The position numbers and the translations under genes are program-made. A DNA stretch of 5,547 bases, taken from the NCBI GenBank assembly GCA_020062605.1, contig JAGUWA010000110.1:1-5547 (forward strand). Reading direction: 5' to 3'. This DNA comes from Parvibaculum sp. GTDB taxonomy: Bacteria; Pseudomonadota; Alphaproteobacteria; Parvibaculales; Parvibaculaceae. A model generated the notes under the pieces. It searched no databases. It was given only the letters and a program-made list of their open reading frames with translations, and was not told the DNA's origin. Below, in pieces: positions 4,916 through 5,547 of the stretch. The stretch's first letter is position 1, and each line of letters opens with the position of its first letter.

Positions 4916-5157
4916 GCTTCTTCCCCGAACAGCGCCTCGATCTCGGCCCTCCCCATCTTGTCGAAATCGGCGGGCACCTTGAGCGCGCCCGCCAGAAAAC
5001 CGGTGCGACGCACCTCATCCGGCGCAGGAGACTCCAGCGCCGTCACCTTGACGAGCGGTTTTCCCGCCTTCGCGATGATAAAGCCCTCGCCCTTCGCCGC
5101 CTTTTCGATCAGGCGGGAAAGATGTGTCTTCGCTTCGTGGACATTGAAGGTGCGCAT
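4912..5157 (-). CDS. Phd/YefM-family antitoxin
   Basis: This 81-residue protein is the antitoxin partner of VapC. The N-terminal half is the DNA-binding Phd/YefM fold: FNVHEAKTHLSRLIEKA (4-20), then GEGFIIAKAGKPLVKV (23-38). The C-terminal half, RRTGFLAGALKVPADFD (50-66) followed by MGRAEIEALFGEEA, is the toxin-binding tail usual for antitoxins paired with COG3744 toxins. It is the first gene of the two-gene operon and its stop overlaps the toxin start by 4 nt. The start is ATG at 5157, with AGGG about 9 nt upstream. Family members bind their own promoter together with the toxin; the AT-rich repeats at 5173-5199 are the likely site. I give no gene symbol because naming of this family is inconsistent (vapB, phd, yefM). 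Confidence 0.93.
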   Translation of the reverse strand: MRTFNVHEAKTHLSRLIEKAAKGEGFIIAKAGKPLVKVTALESPAPDEVRRTGFLAGALKVPADFDKMGRAEIEALFGEEA

Positions 5158-5172
5158 CGATTAAAACCCTAG

Positions 5173-5199
5173 TTAGTTTAGTTCAATAAACTTAGTTCA
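5173..5199. promoter_or_regulatory. Likely autoregulatory operator/promoter of the toxin-antitoxin operon
   Basis: TTAGTTCA occurs twice in direct orientation (5178-5185 and 5192-5199), 14 bp apart, with a partial third TTAGTT at 5173-5178. AGTTTA (5175-5180) and TAAACT (5187-5192) also form an inverted repeat with a 6-bp spacer. The block begins 16 bp upstream of the antitoxin ATG and is markedly AT-rich compared with the genes. On the minus strand TTGCCA (5202-5207) resembles a -35, but no good -10 follows at normal spacing. Operator function is inferred from position and from how Phd/YefM systems are known to work. Confidence 0.5.
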
Positions 5200-5227
5200 T
5201 ATTGGCAAATGTTTCAAGTCCTGCTTT

Positions 5228-5246
5228 CCCCGGCTCCGGAACGGGG
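5228..5246. other. Hairpin in the leader of the right-edge gene
   Basis: CCCCG (5228-5232) and CGGGG (5242-5246) form a 5-bp GC stem around a 9-nt loop, flanked by GCTTT on both sides. It resembles a short terminator or leader hairpin in the plus direction, 40 bp before the next gene, but the trailing CTTTA is a poor U-tract. Confidence 0.25.
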
Positions 5247-5286
5247 CTTTACTCCTCCGTTCCTCCAATTACCGAAATCGAACCCG

Positions 5287-5547
5287 ATGGAAACACCACA
5301 GGAAAAACTGATCGACGCCATCGATGCGCTTCTGCCCGCGCTGCTGCAGGGGATGGACGCTGTGTCGTTCATCGCGCGGCACATGCATCCGCCGCTTCTG
5401 GCAAACCTCGTCGAGCAGATGGAACCGGTGGCGGCGAAGCTGAAGGCCTCGCGGGCCCCGTTCGACGCAGCGCAATGGCCAGAGCATCTCGTTGCCTTTT
5501 CCGCCCATGTGCGCGAGGCGGCCAACGAGACCGAAGCGACGTTCGAG
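5287..5547 (+). CDS. N-terminal fragment of an uncharacterised protein, possibly an alpha/beta-hydrolase (phospholipase/carboxylesterase type)
   Basis: An ATG at 5287 opens a frame that runs without a stop to the right edge (87 codons). The peptide begins METPQEKLIDAIDALLPALL and goes on with VSFIARHMHPPLLANLVEQM and later APFDAAQWPEHLVAFSAHV. It is helical, with no signal peptide and no membrane segment. The pattern ARH.HPP.L..L followed by WPEHL..F resembles, from memory, an N-terminal helical domain found before alpha/beta-hydrolase domains in some alphaproteobacterial esterases. No catalytic motif is in view, so the function is unproven. No strong ribosome site precedes the ATG and no other ATG or GTG start lies close upstream in frame. 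Third-position GC bias supports coding. It is divergent from the toxin-antitoxin operon. Confidence 0.6.
   Translation, partial: METPQEKLIDAIDALLPALLQGMDAVSFIARHMHPPLLANLVEQMEPVAAKLKASRAPFDAAQWPEHLVAFSAHVREAANETEATFE

Noticed and set aside
4640..5164. Plus-strand open frame across the toxin-antitoxin genes
   Set aside because: Antisense to two well-recognised genes with a start/stop overlap.
5214..5525. Minus-strand open frames opposite the right-edge gene
   Set aside because: The plus-strand frame from 5287 has better protein character and third-position GC bias; the minus frames are Cys/Ser/Arg-rich shadows.

Overview
The window is ordinary-looking chromosomal DNA from a GC-rich alphaproteobacterium. 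The evidence is strong GC bias at third codon positions, a rhizobial-type 499-residue phosphomannomutase/phosphoglucomutase, a membrane-anchored retropepsin-like protease, a DUF1289 gene beside cobT, and a REP-like GACCCGG/CCGGGTC hairpin of the kind scattered through alphaproteobacterial intergenic regions. The gene set would suit a Hyphomicrobiales genome such as Parvibaculum, but that is a guess from memory and is not shown by the sequence.

Layout. Bases 1-111 (minus) hold the first 37 codons of cobT, divergent from a small DUF1289 gene (182-421, plus, GTG start) that ends in a hairpin terminator. Bases 422-813 have no gene. They hold a cluster of ACATGTG half-sites (501-535) and a run of three hairpins (615-751) whose G-U pairs favour a plus-strand RNA. 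A PhnA/YjdM-type small protein (814-1032) and uroporphyrinogen-III C-methyltransferase cobA (1104-2012) follow, both minus. A near-perfect 21-bp palindrome touches the cobA start codon. A REP-like hairpin (2101-2123) separates cobA from a divergent three-TM aspartic protease (2191-2886, plus), then the phosphohexomutase gene (3017-4516, plus). Twelve bases after its stop, and convergent with it, lies a Phd/YefM-VapC toxin-antitoxin pair (4529-5157, minus). An AT-rich repeat-containing promoter region separates the pair from a divergent gene cut by the right edge (5287-5547, plus).

How the genes relate. cobT and cobA both serve corrinoid biosynthesis (cobA also siroheme), but they are not one operon. 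The phosphohexomutase supplies sugar-1-phosphates for envelope polysaccharides, and the protease probably works in the periplasm. The toxin-antitoxin pair is self-contained. I see no mobile element, CRISPR array, tRNA or rRNA. The parts least explained by known genes are the structured intergenic region at 422-813, the palindrome at the cobA start, and the repeats in front of the antitoxin gene.
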